From Winogradskyella pelagia (GTDB lineage: Bacteria > Bacteroidota > Bacteroidia > Flavobacteriales > Flavobacteriaceae), in NCBI RefSeq assembly GCF_017581965.1, contig NZ_JAGEVF010000004.1, positions 62,001-126,000 on the forward strand: 64,000 nucleotides of DNA, in the 5' to 3' direction. The position numbers and the translations under genes were made by a program. Of the stretch, positions 43,484-52,279 are shown one piece after another; positions within the stretch are counted from its first letter, which is position 1; each line of letters begins with the position of its first letter. The notes beneath the pieces are model-generated. The model did not search any database. It saw only the letters and a program-made list of their open reading frames with translations, and was not told where the DNA came from.

Positions 43484-46084
43484 TTAATTAATAATCAGTT
43501 TTAAAGGATTAATCTCGCACTGACCACTAATTAGTTTACAGAAGTAAAAGCCTTTGCTTAGATTATTTCTGTTAATGGTAATACTGTTTTGTCCAGTTAC
43601 AGCTTTAAAACTTGTATGATAAACCTGCTTACCCAACTGGTCGTAAATTATGAATTGTATAGTTTCACCTAGTGCTAATGTAAAATCAATGGTAGTTTTA
43701 GTGGTCATTGGGTTTGGAAATGCTCTTAAAGCATGCGTGTTCTCCGTCACCTCATCTAAAGATAGCGCAGCGTCCTGTGATAATCTTAGGTTCTCTAAAT
43801 TCATCATTTTAGAACTTGTATTGCCATCTTCTGAGACCATAGTAAATACTAAGGTCACGACATCATTGAGTTCTGGAATATCACCATATGCATTTTGAAA
43901 ATCAGTAATAGCAATACTATAATCTTGCATGGTACTGCCTAGGGCAATCGTGGTTTTAAATTGTGCTTCCCAATTGGTTTCACTTTCTTTTACAAAGGTA
44001 ATTTCTAAATTCCCCGTACCTTTGGCACTTAGCTTAAGGCTACTGTAACTTGTAAGATTCATAGCCTTAAATCTCGGTGTTAAGGCTCTGTACGCTGCCA
44101 CATAGGTTTGGGTAGTGGCTCGTAACTCGACATTTCGCTCTATAGGGAAATCAGTTGTTTCAAACTCAAAACTATTTGGTGTTACATCGTAAAGTACTAC
44201 TTCAGTTCCGTTTTGTGAAGCATCAATTCCCCAGGGTCCGTCAGACATAAACAAATCGTCTGGTGTAGCCGTACCATCACCAATCCTAAAGCCAATGTCA
44301 AACAAAGACCCGGTCTCCACCGTCAGATTGGTGATGTATTGCCCACCTAAGTTTAGAGTGCTGTTAAAGGTTTCAAAATCGCTGGTTTCTGTAGTTCTAT
44401 AACCTGCATCTAATGTTACAGTATCTGTACCATTAGTGTTTACAATTTGCAAGTTTAAAGCTCCATTATCGTACTCTCCTTTTCTAACAAAAACTGTTGG
44501 TGGAGTTGAATTGTTATAGTCAGAAATTGGCTTTTCAATAGTCAATAAACTCAAAACTTCTTCTCCTAAAAGGTAGAGATCATCAACAGAGTTAGCCCAT
44601 ATTTGAAAATTGTAGAACGTGACATCACTTTGGTACTGATCGAGATTCCAATGGCTTTCTATAGCAAAGTTCTCATCATTGTTAATCACTTTTGCAGAAA
44701 AGCTTAAAACAAACTCATAGGTACCATCTATATTTCTGATAATGGATTTTATAAAGGGCTGTTCATTAATAGTCATGGTACTCACTGAAATCAATTGAGC
44801 ACCTAAAAGTCTATCGCAGATGTACTTGGTATGTTCGTACACGCCATCTTCGGTTTTTAAAGCCAGGATGGTGGCAAAAGGAGTGTCTTGATTCATATAA
44901 TCGACTGCATAAATATCTGTAGCATTAGTAATGTTAACTAGGTCTGCAGGCGTCGACTCAATAGCTTCTGTTTCTCCAATGACTTCTAAAGGAATGAAGT
45001 CTTGTATAGTAAACCCACTAGAGTTACGTTGTGCATATTGAAAGTTACGTGATACTCTAGGGGCCATTGTTCTATTAAAGGTATAGCCTGTTTTCGCTCT
45101 GTTAAAGTTACGCGCATTGATTTGCTCTGACAATCTATTGTTACTTTCTAGTCCGCCCTGGTTTCCTCCGGATGTCGGAGGTTCAATAACCTCACACAAA
45201 CCAAAACCTGAACAGGATGGATCTTCACAATCTATTAATCCGTCACCATCATCATCAACCCCGTTATCACAAATTTCTTGTAGGACAGGTGCCGTAGGAC
45301 ATCGTGCTCCGTCATTACTGGCACTAGATGGTCCAAAAGCAAATAAGTTAGAATTCATATCTGCTGAAGTATTTACATTTTGTACTTCTTGGATCACATA
45401 TATAGTTCCGGTTTGATTTGCTGACACATAAAAACGGCCATCAACATCAAAATAAACAGCGCCATAGGTGTAATTATTACCTGCCATAATTGGCACTTCA
45501 CCTAAAGCCGTTACCACTCCATTTTCAGGGTTAATTCTGTATAAAATATTAGATCCTTTTTCAACAGTATATAGTTGACCGTCTACGGCATTAAAAGCCC
45601 AATCATGAATACTTATACTTTGCGATAAAGCTTCAGTAGCATTATGTTGAATATAATTTGGAGACTCAGGATCTAAATCTATTTTGTAATATGTTGTTCC
45701 ACCTCCTTTAAGGTAATATATACCATCTGCACTTACATCGCCAATATATCTATTGCTATCTGGAAGTTCTGGTACATTATAAACCGTAGTTGTAAAATTT
45801 TTTCCAATTCTAACAATGTCCTTAGAATTTTTTAGTGATCCCCAAATAAAGCCATCTGCAGGATTATATGCAGCAGCATTAATTGATTCTTCCGTAACAT
45901 CCTCAGCAACCAGATACGAATTACCAGAGGCTAAATCTATAGCAAAGACATCATTGTACTGAAATAAGTAAGCATTATAGTCGCAGTTAAATGGAATATC
46001 TTCCTGACCATAAATGTTAGAAATAAAGGCAAAAACAGCCATTAGTAGAAGTTGACTTTTAAAAGCGTAAAGTTGAAGTTTCAT
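43484..46084 (-). CDS. Large T9SS-exported surface protein
   Basis: The 866-residue protein has a signal peptide (about 1-26, ending ISNIYGQ) and a C-terminal type A T9SS sorting domain (about 790-866: LRAFPNPMTTKTTIDF, IYDQLGKQVY, NLSKGFYFCKLI). Residues 30-270 look like a beta-propeller of the DUF6923 kind. A short Ca-binding-type stretch follows, DNGVDDDGDGLIDCEDPSC (near 272-290). The middle and C-terminal parts are strand-rich with a jelly-roll-like carbohydrate-binding look (FKAMNLTSYSSLKLSAKG). It is probably displayed on the cell surface or released. An operator 17-mer lies upstream. Confidence 0.88.
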   Translation of the reverse strand: MKLQLYAFKSQLLLMAVFAFISNIYGQEDIPFNCDYNAYLFQYNDVFAIDLASGNSYLVAEDVTEESINAAAYNPADGFIWGSLKNSKDIVRIGKNFTTTVYNVPELPDSNRYIGDVSADGIYYLKGGGTTYYKIDLDPESPNYIQHNATEALSQSISIHDWAFNAVDGQLYTVEKGSNILYRINPENGVVTALGEVPIMAGNNYTYGAVYFDVDGRFYVSANQTGTIYVIQEVQNVNTSADMNSNLFAFGPSSASNDGARCPTAPVLQEICDNGVDDDGDGLIDCEDPSCSGFGLCEVIEPPTSGGNQGGLESNNRLSEQINARNFNRAKTGYTFNRTMAPRVSRNFQYAQRNSSGFTIQDFIPLEVIGETEAIESTPADLVNITNATDIYAVDYMNQDTPFATILALKTEDGVYEHTKYICDRLLGAQLISVSTMTINEQPFIKSIIRNIDGTYEFVLSFSAKVINNDENFAIESHWNLDQYQSDVTFYNFQIWANSVDDLYLLGEEVLSLLTIEKPISDYNNSTPPTVFVRKGEYDNGALNLQIVNTNGTDTVTLDAGYRTTETSDFETFNSTLNLGGQYITNLTVETGSLFDIGFRIGDGTATPDDLFMSDGPWGIDASQNGTEVVLYDVTPNSFEFETTDFPIERNVELRATTQTYVAAYRALTPRFKAMNLTSYSSLKLSAKGTGNLEITFVKESETNWEAQFKTTIALGSTMQDYSIAITDFQNAYGDIPELNDVVTLVFTMVSEDGNTSSKMMNLENLRLSQDAALSLDEVTENTHALRAFPNPMTTKTTIDFTLALGETIQFIIYDQLGKQVYHTSFKAVTGQNSITINRNNLSKGFYFCKLISGQCEINPLKLIIN

Positions 46085-46108
46085 TCTGTTTCATTTTAAA
46101 TTCTGAAA

Positions 46109-46116
46109 CAAAACTA
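46109..46116 (-). promoter_or_regulatory. Predicted -7 element of the T9SS gene (TAGTTTTG)
   Basis: A perfect TAnnTTTG on the minus strand, 24 bp before the start codon. Confidence 0.5.
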
Positions 46117-46181
46117 CTTTGATTAATAAGTCTTTTTAGAGATTTTCGCTCGATGAAAAGTCGACAACGTTATAAATCCAT

Positions 46182-46198
46182 TTAGTGTCGGTGAATGG
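46182..46198 (-). promoter_or_regulatory. LytTR-type operator, site D
   Basis: The 17-mer TTAGTGTCGGTGAATGG is about 100 bp upstream of the T9SS protein start. No clear second repeat was found at 21 bp, and the distance to the -7 element (74 bp) is 20 bp longer than at sites A-C. Confidence 0.5.
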
Positions 46199-46201
46199 TT
46201 T

Positions 46202-46912
46202 TTAGAGCAGATTAAGCCGTTTCATTAATTCTGGACGATTAGAACGGCTTACAGGTATAACGTCCCTTTTTATAAGCACACTATTGTCCTCAATATCAAT
46301 AATCTTATCGACATTAATAATGTAAGAGCGATGGACCTTTAAAAATAAAGTATCTGGAAGCTTGTCTTCGATTTTCTTTAAGGTTGAATGTACCGTATAA
46401 TTTTTTTCTTCAGTTTTTACCTGTATATAGTCTCCTTTCGCTTCTACCAAATATATACTGGGAATATCAATCTTAATAAGACGTCTATCTATATTGACAT
46501 ACAAGTCATTACCAGAACTGGTTTCTACTTTATTTGAATCCCCTTCTGGAACCGACACCTTTTGTACAGATTCTGCTTTTTGAATAGCTCTTTGAAAACG
46601 CTCTGGCGTAATGGGTTTTACAAGATAGTCCACTATACAATCGTATTCAAATGCTTGGATGGCAAAGTTAGGATCTGATGTTGTCAAAATAATTTTGGGT
46701 GGATTTTTTAAGGTCTCAATAAAGTCGAAACCTGTAAAATCTGGCATGTGAATATCTAAGAAGATAAGATCAACTTCATTCTGATTTAAGTATTTGATAG
46801 CCTGAATTGCATTAGGGAACTCTTCTACTACATTTAAACTTGGAACTGATGCGCATAACTGCCCAATAATAGCTCTTGCAGTAGCCTCATCGTCAATAAT
46901 AATACAATTCAT
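46202..46912 (-). CDS. LytTR-family response regulator
   Basis: The 236-residue protein has a receiver domain (1-120; acidic pair D7/D8, phospho-acceptor D53 in FLDIHMPDF, SDP at 79-81, VKPITP near 107) and a LytTR DNA-binding domain (about 135-236: NVDIDRRLIKIDIPSIYLVEA-type start and VHRSYIINVDKIIDIED). LytTR regulators bind pairs of 9-bp direct repeats. It is the last gene of the receiver/H-NOX/kinase/HPt operon (9 bp after HPt) and the natural candidate to bind the 17-bp motif found at five promoters here. Confidence 0.94.
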   Translation of the reverse strand: MNCIIIDDEATARAIIGQLCASVPSLNVVEEFPNAIQAIKYLNQNEVDLIFLDIHMPDFTGFDFIETLKNPPKIILTTSDPNFAIQAFEYDCIVDYLVKPITPERFQRAIQKAESVQKVSVPEGDSNKVETSSGNDLYVNIDRRLIKIDIPSIYLVEAKGDYIQVKTEEKNYTVHSTLKKIEDKLPDTLFLKVHRSYIINVDKIIDIEDNSVLIKRDVIPVSRSNRPELMKRLNLL

Positions 46913-46921
46913 AAATTAGGA

Positions 46922-47239
46922 TTATAAGGTCTCTAAAAAATCGGTCATGAGTTGTAAAACAGATTCAAATTCATCTTTACCATTAGTGCTCTTTTCTATA
47001 AGGTTATTCTCATACTGAACCGCTAACTCATAACTTTTAACGAGCCCTAAAATACTGATTTTATGCTTAAGTTTATGTACGATTTCTGCGGTAGCTTTAA
47101 AATTTTTAGCCGTTATATTATCAAAATATACATTTTTCTCTAGTGGAAACTCTACTTTTATAATACTGATTAACTTTTGCTCAAAAGCCTTGTCTCCACC
47201 AGACATACTTTGAATATATGATAAGTTAGGCTGTTCCAT
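46922..47239 (-). CDS. HPt phosphotransfer protein
   Basis: The 105-residue helical protein carries the HPt motif AEIVHKLKHKISILG with phospho-His H55. I chose the ATG at 47239 (MEQPNLSYIQSMSGGD), two bases after the kinase stop; the upstream in-frame ATG at 47299 lies inside the kinase gene. Its role would be to pass phosphate between the kinase-side receiver and a final receiver. Neighbouring receivers are the free receiver, the LytTR protein and the receiver-GT2 fusion. Confidence 0.88.
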   Translation of the reverse strand: MEQPNLSYIQSMSGGDKAFEQKLISIIKVEFPLEKNVYFDNITAKNFKATAEIVHKLKHKISILGLVKSYELAVQYENNLIEKSTNGKDEFESVLQLMTDFLETL

Positions 47240-47241
47240 AT

Positions 47242-49722
47242 TTACTTTTTTATTGTAAAGTAGAATGTAGTTTGTTGCCCTGGAACTGATTCTAACCAAA
47301 TTTTACCATTATGGGATTCAATAATCTTTTTTACGATTGAAAGGCCGATCCCTGAAGATTCTCTACTCTTTTTTAGTGAATGAAATATTTTAAATATTTT
47401 TTCATGATATTTCTTATCAATCCCTATACCGTTATCTTTTACAGAAAATTGATAGAACGAATTTTTATTAGCGTAATCAATCTCAATAATTCCCTGTTCT
47501 TTATCGTTATAACGTATGGCATTTCCGATTAAATTCTGAAACACTTGTTGGAGCATCGTTGCATCGCCTACTACATTAGGTAGTGGTTTTTTAATATCTA
47601 TATTGATATGTGATGGAATATGCATAGATGGTAAAAGTTCTTCTAAAATTTTACTTAAATCTATATTTTCCTTTTTAGACTTATCTGCTCCTACACTTGA
47701 ATAGTTTAAAATATCTGATATGAGTTGCTCCATTTTTTCGAGGGTACTTTCTATAAGCCCAATATTCTGCATGCTCGCCTCATCTAATTTATCTTTATTG
47801 TCCTCCCTCAACCAGTTTACAAGGGCGTTGATACTGCGTAAAGGTGATTTTAAATCATGTGAGACGATATGGGCATATTCTTGCAATTCATTATTGGTGG
47901 CCTCAAGATCCTTAACTAATGCCTCTTTCTGTTTTTGAAGATTCTTTATATCTGTAATGTCTAAATGAATTCCTATAGAACCTGTAACTTCACCATTTAG
48001 ATTATAGTTAGGTGCACCACTCACCAACCAATTCCTAATCTCACCATCCTTGCGTTTTGCCTTAATCTCATAGGAGTTAGACATCCCTTTAGTTCTGTCC
48101 TTATTTTCTTTTTTTATTGTCTTTTTATCCTTTTCTAAAGGAAATATTTGACCTGCTATTTTACCAATTAGTTCATCTTCTGAGTACCCGGACATTTCTG
48201 CAAAACTATTATTAATCATTAGAATTTCGTCATCAAGGCTAACCTCAATAAGGCCTAAATTCATATTGGCAATAATGCTACTGTATTTTTGTTTCTGTGC
48301 CTCTAAACTTTGTCTGTATTTTTTATTTAGAGTGACATCTTTATAAGTCCATAGATGACCTTTGTATACACTATTTTTAAAAATAGGAATATAATCACGC
48401 TCCAATATGGTTCCATCTGCCATCTTAATTTCTTCAGCTAAAACCGTTGTCTTGTTTTTTAATATTTTGTCAATTCCTGCTACAAAGTTTTCAGGATGAT
48501 CAAAAAGAAATTTGCTTTGTTCTGCAGCACCTGTACAATCTTGCCCAATCAGCATGTTTGGATCTACCGGAATCTGAAAGAACTCACAGAATTTCTTATT
48601 GGTAACAACTATTTTACGATGCTCATCTTCAAGTAATACACCGCTATCTAAATTTAAAATAAGCGTGGATAATCTGTTTTCGGATTCTATAAGTTGCTCT
48701 TCTGCTTTTTTCCGTTCCCTTAAGTCAATTGCACTTTTTAGTTGAAGTGCCACTATGCTTGCTATGTTATTAAGCATTTGTAGCTGTTTAACATTGAAGA
48801 AACTCTCATTTTCGTTTTCAGAATCGATGACACCAATAACTTTATCACCAAGTATAATAGGCACTGTAATTTCAGACCTACAGTCTGCTATATCTCTAAC
48901 ATAGCGTTCGTCTTGCGATGTGTCATTAACAATTTCGGCTTTCCCTGATTTTGCCACTGCACCAACAATACCTTCTCCTTCTTTTAAAACAATTTTATTT
49001 ACGAGTTGGCTATTGTCATCAAGTTTTTCGCCATAAGCAGAAATTTGCTCTAGGGTATTATCACTTTGGTGGTAGAGGTAAATAACACAATCATTTGACT
49101 GAAGATACTTGGCTATTTTGTCAGTAATTTGATAAGCAATCTCATACAAATCGAATTTGCCTAAAATAGATTGCGCAATATCATTAATTACTTCAACTAC
49201 TAATTCTTTTTCTTTGGCGGAAGTAATATCTCTTATGATTCCCTGTGCTGCAACGGCTACTTCTTTATCATAGATAACACTTGCATTGATGTGTACCATT
49301 TTTTTCTCACCCTTCCGTGTGACTATTTCTATTTCAAAATCAGTTAAGGTACCATCTTTTATAAGCGTTTTAAAAGCATCGGAAACGCTCTTATAAGCTT
49401 CTGGCAAGACCATTTGATTGAGATTAAAATCTACTTTGGTATCCTCAAAATCAAGTAAATTGGCCGCTGCGTTATTCATTTTAAGAATATTACCAGATAA
49501 ATCCATAATAACGTATGAATCTACAATATTCTCAAAAACACCTTGTAATTGGGAATCTTTTCTGGTAAGTAGCGATTCTAAATCTTTATTTAGTCTTTCT
49601 AATTGAGTATTAGCCTCGAAAAGTTCAGTAGACTTTTCTTCGAGAATTTTTTCGGCTTGTCGTCTCGCTGTTCTTTCGCGCTCTAGCGCTCGCTTTAATA
49701 TGCCAATTTCATCCTGCCCCAT
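47242..49722 (-). CDS. Soluble PAS-GAF-PAS-PAS histidine kinase, partner of H-NOX
   Basis: The 826-residue kinase has no membrane segment. Domains in order are an N-terminal coiled coil (1-55), PAS (55-165), GAF (185-330), PAS (345-465), PAS with PAC (480-595), HisKA with H622 in SHDLKSPLRS, and HATPase (715-826; N-box NAIRYN, DNGIGID, SSGIGLSIVKK). The start overlaps the H-NOX stop by 1 bp (TAATG). Histidine kinases beside H-NOX are often controlled by NO-bound H-NOX. This one has no receiver of its own, which fits the separate HPt and receiver genes. Confidence 0.94.
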   Translation of the reverse strand: MGQDEIGILKRALERERTARRQAEKILEEKSTELFEANTQLERLNKDLESLLTRKDSQLQGVFENIVDSYVIMDLSGNILKMNNAAANLLDFEDTKVDFNLNQMVLPEAYKSVSDAFKTLIKDGTLTDFEIEIVTRKGEKKMVHINASVIYDKEVAVAAQGIIRDITSAKEKELVVEVINDIAQSILGKFDLYEIAYQITDKIAKYLQSNDCVIYLYHQSDNTLEQISAYGEKLDDNSQLVNKIVLKEGEGIVGAVAKSGKAEIVNDTSQDERYVRDIADCRSEITVPIILGDKVIGVIDSENENESFFNVKQLQMLNNIASIVALQLKSAIDLRERKKAEEQLIESENRLSTLILNLDSGVLLEDEHRKIVVTNKKFCEFFQIPVDPNMLIGQDCTGAAEQSKFLFDHPENFVAGIDKILKNKTTVLAEEIKMADGTILERDYIPIFKNSVYKGHLWTYKDVTLNKKYRQSLEAQKQKYSSIIANMNLGLIEVSLDDEILMINNSFAEMSGYSEDELIGKIAGQIFPLEKDKKTIKKENKDRTKGMSNSYEIKAKRKDGEIRNWLVSGAPNYNLNGEVTGSIGIHLDITDIKNLQKQKEALVKDLEATNNELQEYAHIVSHDLKSPLRSINALVNWLREDNKDKLDEASMQNIGLIESTLEKMEQLISDILNYSSVGADKSKKENIDLSKILEELLPSMHIPSHINIDIKKPLPNVVGDATMLQQVFQNLIGNAIRYNDKEQGIIEIDYANKNSFYQFSVKDNGIGIDKKYHEKIFKIFHSLKKSRESSGIGLSIVKKIIESHNGKIWLESVPGQQTTFYFTIKK

Positions 49723-50261
49723 TAATGTCTTTCGATAACAAACTTTACTTCTGTACCAGCATCATTGAGCTTTTCTACATGAACTGACCCTTTTACATTG
49801 AATAGTTTAAAAGTTTCGTCCATCAAACCTTTACCAAGCATATATAATGCTCTGTCAGATTTATAGATCATGGTCATATGCTTATCGTGACGTTCTACCA
49901 TCTCAAATGTCGGTAATTGCGCTTCGGGATATATTTTCTGTACTTCGATATGGATATGGTTTTCAATAGAGGCCAAAAACTCCATAGGATCATCATAATG
50001 GTCAATAAGATTAGGATGTAATCTTACTAAAACCTTAAATAAATGTTGTGAATACACTATGAGTAAGTCATCAATTGCTATATCGGTATTTTTACTAAGA
50101 TTGGATACCAATCCCAGCATTTCTGAAAAGTCGTAAGTTCCAATAGACGTATAAACTCCACCAGAATCAAGGTTAGATTGCGTAATAATCTTATCTACCA
50201 TTTCTAGACCAAACTTTTCTTCTACAAGGTCTAAGAATTCCGTAAAAATAAATCCCTTCAT
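49722..50261 (-). CDS. H-NOX haem-NO-binding sensor protein
   Basis: The 179-residue protein matches the haem NO-binding domain: MKGFIFTEFLDLVEEKFG at the start, proximal His H104 (aligned by its distance to the YPEAQLP motif) and the YxSxR motif Y133, S135, R137. Members bind NO, and some O2 or CO, at a haem and regulate a cognate kinase or cyclase. No distal Tyr for O2 binding is evident by eye, so NO sensing is the first guess. Its start abuts the upstream receiver stop, and its stop overlaps the kinase start. Confidence 0.94.
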   Translation of the reverse strand: MKGFIFTEFLDLVEEKFGLEMVDKIITQSNLDSGGVYTSIGTYDFSEMLGLVSNLSKNTDIAIDDLLIVYSQHLFKVLVRLHPNLIDHYDDPMEFLASIENHIHIEVQKIYPEAQLPTFEMVERHDKHMTMIYKSDRALYMLGKGLMDETFKLFNVKGSVHVEKLNDAGTEVKFVIERH

Positions 50262-50675
50262 TTAATTAGTTATTAGTTCGTTAATGCTCCAATAATCTAA
50301 AATTTTTGAAACCTTAGTTACATACTCTTCATATTTCAATGGTTTTAATACATAACCAGAAACGCCTATTTTAAAACATTCTTTCAAGTCTTTTTGGTTG
50401 TTGGATGTGGTTAAAATTACGGTTGGAATATACCTTAAATCATCATCGTTTTTTAAGATACTTAAAAATTCAATACCGTTTAATTTTGGCATGTTTAAAT
50501 CTAATAAAATTATATCTGGTAGTTCGTTTTTATTCTGAAGAATTTGAAGTGCCTCTTCACCATTATTGGCTTCGACAATATGGTGGGTAAGATGCAATGA
50601 ACTTATGGCTCTGTTTAATTTCATAACCTCAATCATATCATCTTCTATGAGTAGTATGTTCAATTTTTCTTTCAT
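50262..50675 (-). CDS. Single-domain response regulator (receiver only)
   Basis: The 137-residue protein is a stand-alone receiver: E11/D12/D13 acidic cluster, D59 phospho-acceptor (IILLDLNMPK), T-T-S near 88-90 and a KP motif (VLKPLKYEEY). I chose ATG 50675 (MKEKLNILLI) because the upstream in-frame ATG at 50708 adds 11 residues without receiver character. It is first in the operon and may be the phosphate relay or sink between the kinase and HPt. Confidence 0.9.
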   Translation of the reverse strand: MKEKLNILLIEDDMIEVMKLNRAISSLHLTHHIVEANNGEEALQILQNKNELPDIILLDLNMPKLNGIEFLSILKNDDDLRYIPTVILTTSNNQKDLKECFKIGVSGYVLKPLKYEEYVTKVSKILDYWSINELITN

Positions 50676-50746
50676 TAGGGATTTATTAAAGAAAGAAAAA
50701 TACAACAAGGAAGTGCTAATGCCTTTATATTTCGCTAGAGTGATGT

Positions 50747-50784
50747 CAAGTGTAGTTGAATGACCAAAAAGTGTCGACGAATGG
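50747..50784 (-). promoter_or_regulatory. LytTR-type operator, site E (two copies)
   Basis: CAAGTGTAGTTGAATGA (50747-50763) and AAAGTGTCGACGAATGG (50768-50784) are tandem 17-mers exactly 21 bp apart, 72-110 bp before the receiver start. This suggests autoregulation of the operon. No good TAnnTTTG was found at the expected place. Confidence 0.65.
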
Positions 50785-51021
50785 AAATACAGGTCTTTTT
50801 AAGTTATACCAGATGCAAAAAGCAGGCTTTCCTATTTCTATCGCTATCAAGAGAAACAGTACTTAATAGAGAGGATTATCTTCAGTTACTTTCCGATACA
50901 ATATTTAACTACCCTTGTATTCATTAGTGCTATTGTATTTAGGCAACAAATAGCATACAAAAAATGGATAATAAGAGAAGATTAGTAACAACTATTAATA
51001 AATAGAGCAACAAATATAGCA
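50785..51021. other. Intergenic region, no gene seen
   Basis: With the operator and terminator beside it, this makes a gene-free stretch of about 400 bp between the sensory operon and the DUF6266 gene. The sequence between them shows no credible reading frame or structure. Confidence 0.5.
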
Positions 51022-51052
51022 TAAAAAAAAACCGCTCGATTAGAGCGGTTTC
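51022..51052 (-). terminator. Intrinsic terminator of the DUF6266 gene
   Basis: A perfect 8-bp stem (AACCGCTC with GAGCGGTT) has a 5-base loop and is followed on the minus strand by nine T. It lies 20 bp after the stop codon. Confidence 0.85.
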
Positions 51053-51071
51053 CAAATAAAAACACCAAGCA

Positions 51072-51713
51072 TTAATTAGCTGTACCAGAGCCTAAATAAA
51101 TACTGTTTGATACTTGACTACCATCAGCAGAAATAAAAGCCATAAATAGCTCTACTGTATCTCCTGCATAAGTTGTTGGGATTGGAATAATTTGAGAACC
51201 TACTGTTCTGTCTGCTCCATCAAGTAAAGAAATAGATTCCTTTTTTGATGGATTGTAAACCAATAACATCGCCTTGTCAGTAGCATTTGCGTTACCTTCA
51301 GCAGAGTTGTCATCCCAACCAAACGCTACTTCTCCAGCAGTTGCTAAATCAGTCGTTGGGTTTAGCACACCAGATAAACCTCCTCGACTTACTAAAGCGT
51401 TTGGATAGTCAATAACAAAGTTAGGTTCAGTACCTGTAATCGCATTATTCAATACATACGACATTGCAGCATTAAATTCTGTTTTCTTAACAGCTAACCC
51501 TTTATATCCTAACTTAATAAAAGGCTTTACAGCCTGTAAAAATTCTAAAGTGGCAGTAAACTTGGTTCTTTGGTTTACTTGACCAACAGTTCTTGGATTG
51601 GCTACACTTGAAGGTTTAATTCTAATGTAATCAATTCCTTTCCAGCTTCCACCGATAACGTTACCAACCTTACCTGAAAGACCTCCTAAAATACCTTGAG
51701 CAATTTTACCCAT
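51072..51713 (-). CDS. DUF6266 family protein
   Basis: The 213-residue protein matches DUF6266, a Bacteroidota family of unknown function: MGKIAQGILGGLSGKVGNVIGGSWKG at the start, IKPSSVANPRTVGQVNQRTKF near 32-52 and a strand-rich C-terminal half. There is no signal peptide. The start Met is followed at once by the conserved first motif. The gene has its own terminator and no operon partner. Its strong terminator and isolation suggest a highly expressed single gene. Confidence 0.8.
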   Translation of the reverse strand: MGKIAQGILGGLSGKVGNVIGGSWKGIDYIRIKPSSVANPRTVGQVNQRTKFTATLEFLQAVKPFIKLGYKGLAVKKTEFNAAMSYVLNNAITGTEPNFVIDYPNALVSRGGLSGVLNPTTDLATAGEVAFGWDDNSAEGNANATDKAMLLVYNPSKKESISLLDGADRTVGSQIIPIPTTYAGDTVELFMAFISADGSQVSNSIYLGSGTAN

Positions 51714-51838
51714 AACATAAATAATTTAAATGAAACATAATTTTCTTCGGACTTGGTACGGACTTAACACGAAGTTGTACCTTCCGCTGAAATATATGGC
51801 AAGTTTTATGCTATTCCTTTGATATGGATTTTGTTGCT

Positions 51839-52279
51839 TTAGATTGCTTCTTTTTGCATTTTAGAAAATAAACTTTGAATATATGATACTTTCAAATCTG
51901 CCATTTTTGAAATGATTTTATGAAGCTCCTTTTCCTTTTTATTAATTGCTGACACAATATTAATATGTTTTTGCAACTGAATTGCATCATAAAACAATGA
52001 GCTGTAGCTGTTTTTCAAAGTGTTCCTACAATCATCTATTGAAATAAACGGAATAACACTACCTTTTAAATAGTAAGCGTAAAAACCGCCTATTTGCAAC
52101 ATCATAGATAAGTGAAAAAGTGTGTGTTTTACCTCTTCTGTTGTAGTAGTGACAACGAAACAGTTAGCACAGGATTTTAAGAGTGGTTTTCCGCTGTTTA
52201 GACCTTTGTTTAGAATGAAAAAATGAGGGTTCGAGTAAGTTTTTCCGACTTGGTGTGTTTTTAGTTCAAAAGTTGACAT
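51839..52279 (-). CDS. Uncharacterised protein (perhaps DUF6943-like)
   Basis: No firm family assignment. I chose ATG 52279 (MSTFELKTHQVGKTY); an in-frame ATG at 52351 adds 24 residues without similar character. The 146 residues include NPHFFILNKGLNSGKPL, a SCANCFVVTTT segment with two Cys, and a helical C-terminal half with Lys-rich heptads (INKKEKELHKIISKMADL). The overall look is like DUF6943, which I remember as a Bacteroidota accessory family, but this is weak. It lies at the edge of the non-coding stretch before the metal operon. Confidence 0.55.
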   Translation of the reverse strand: MSTFELKTHQVGKTYSNPHFFILNKGLNSGKPLLKSCANCFVVTTTTEEVKHTLFHLSMMLQIGGFYAYYLKGSVIPFISIDDCRNTLKNSYSSLFYDAIQLQKHINIVSAINKKEKELHKIISKMADLKVSYIQSLFSKMQKEAI

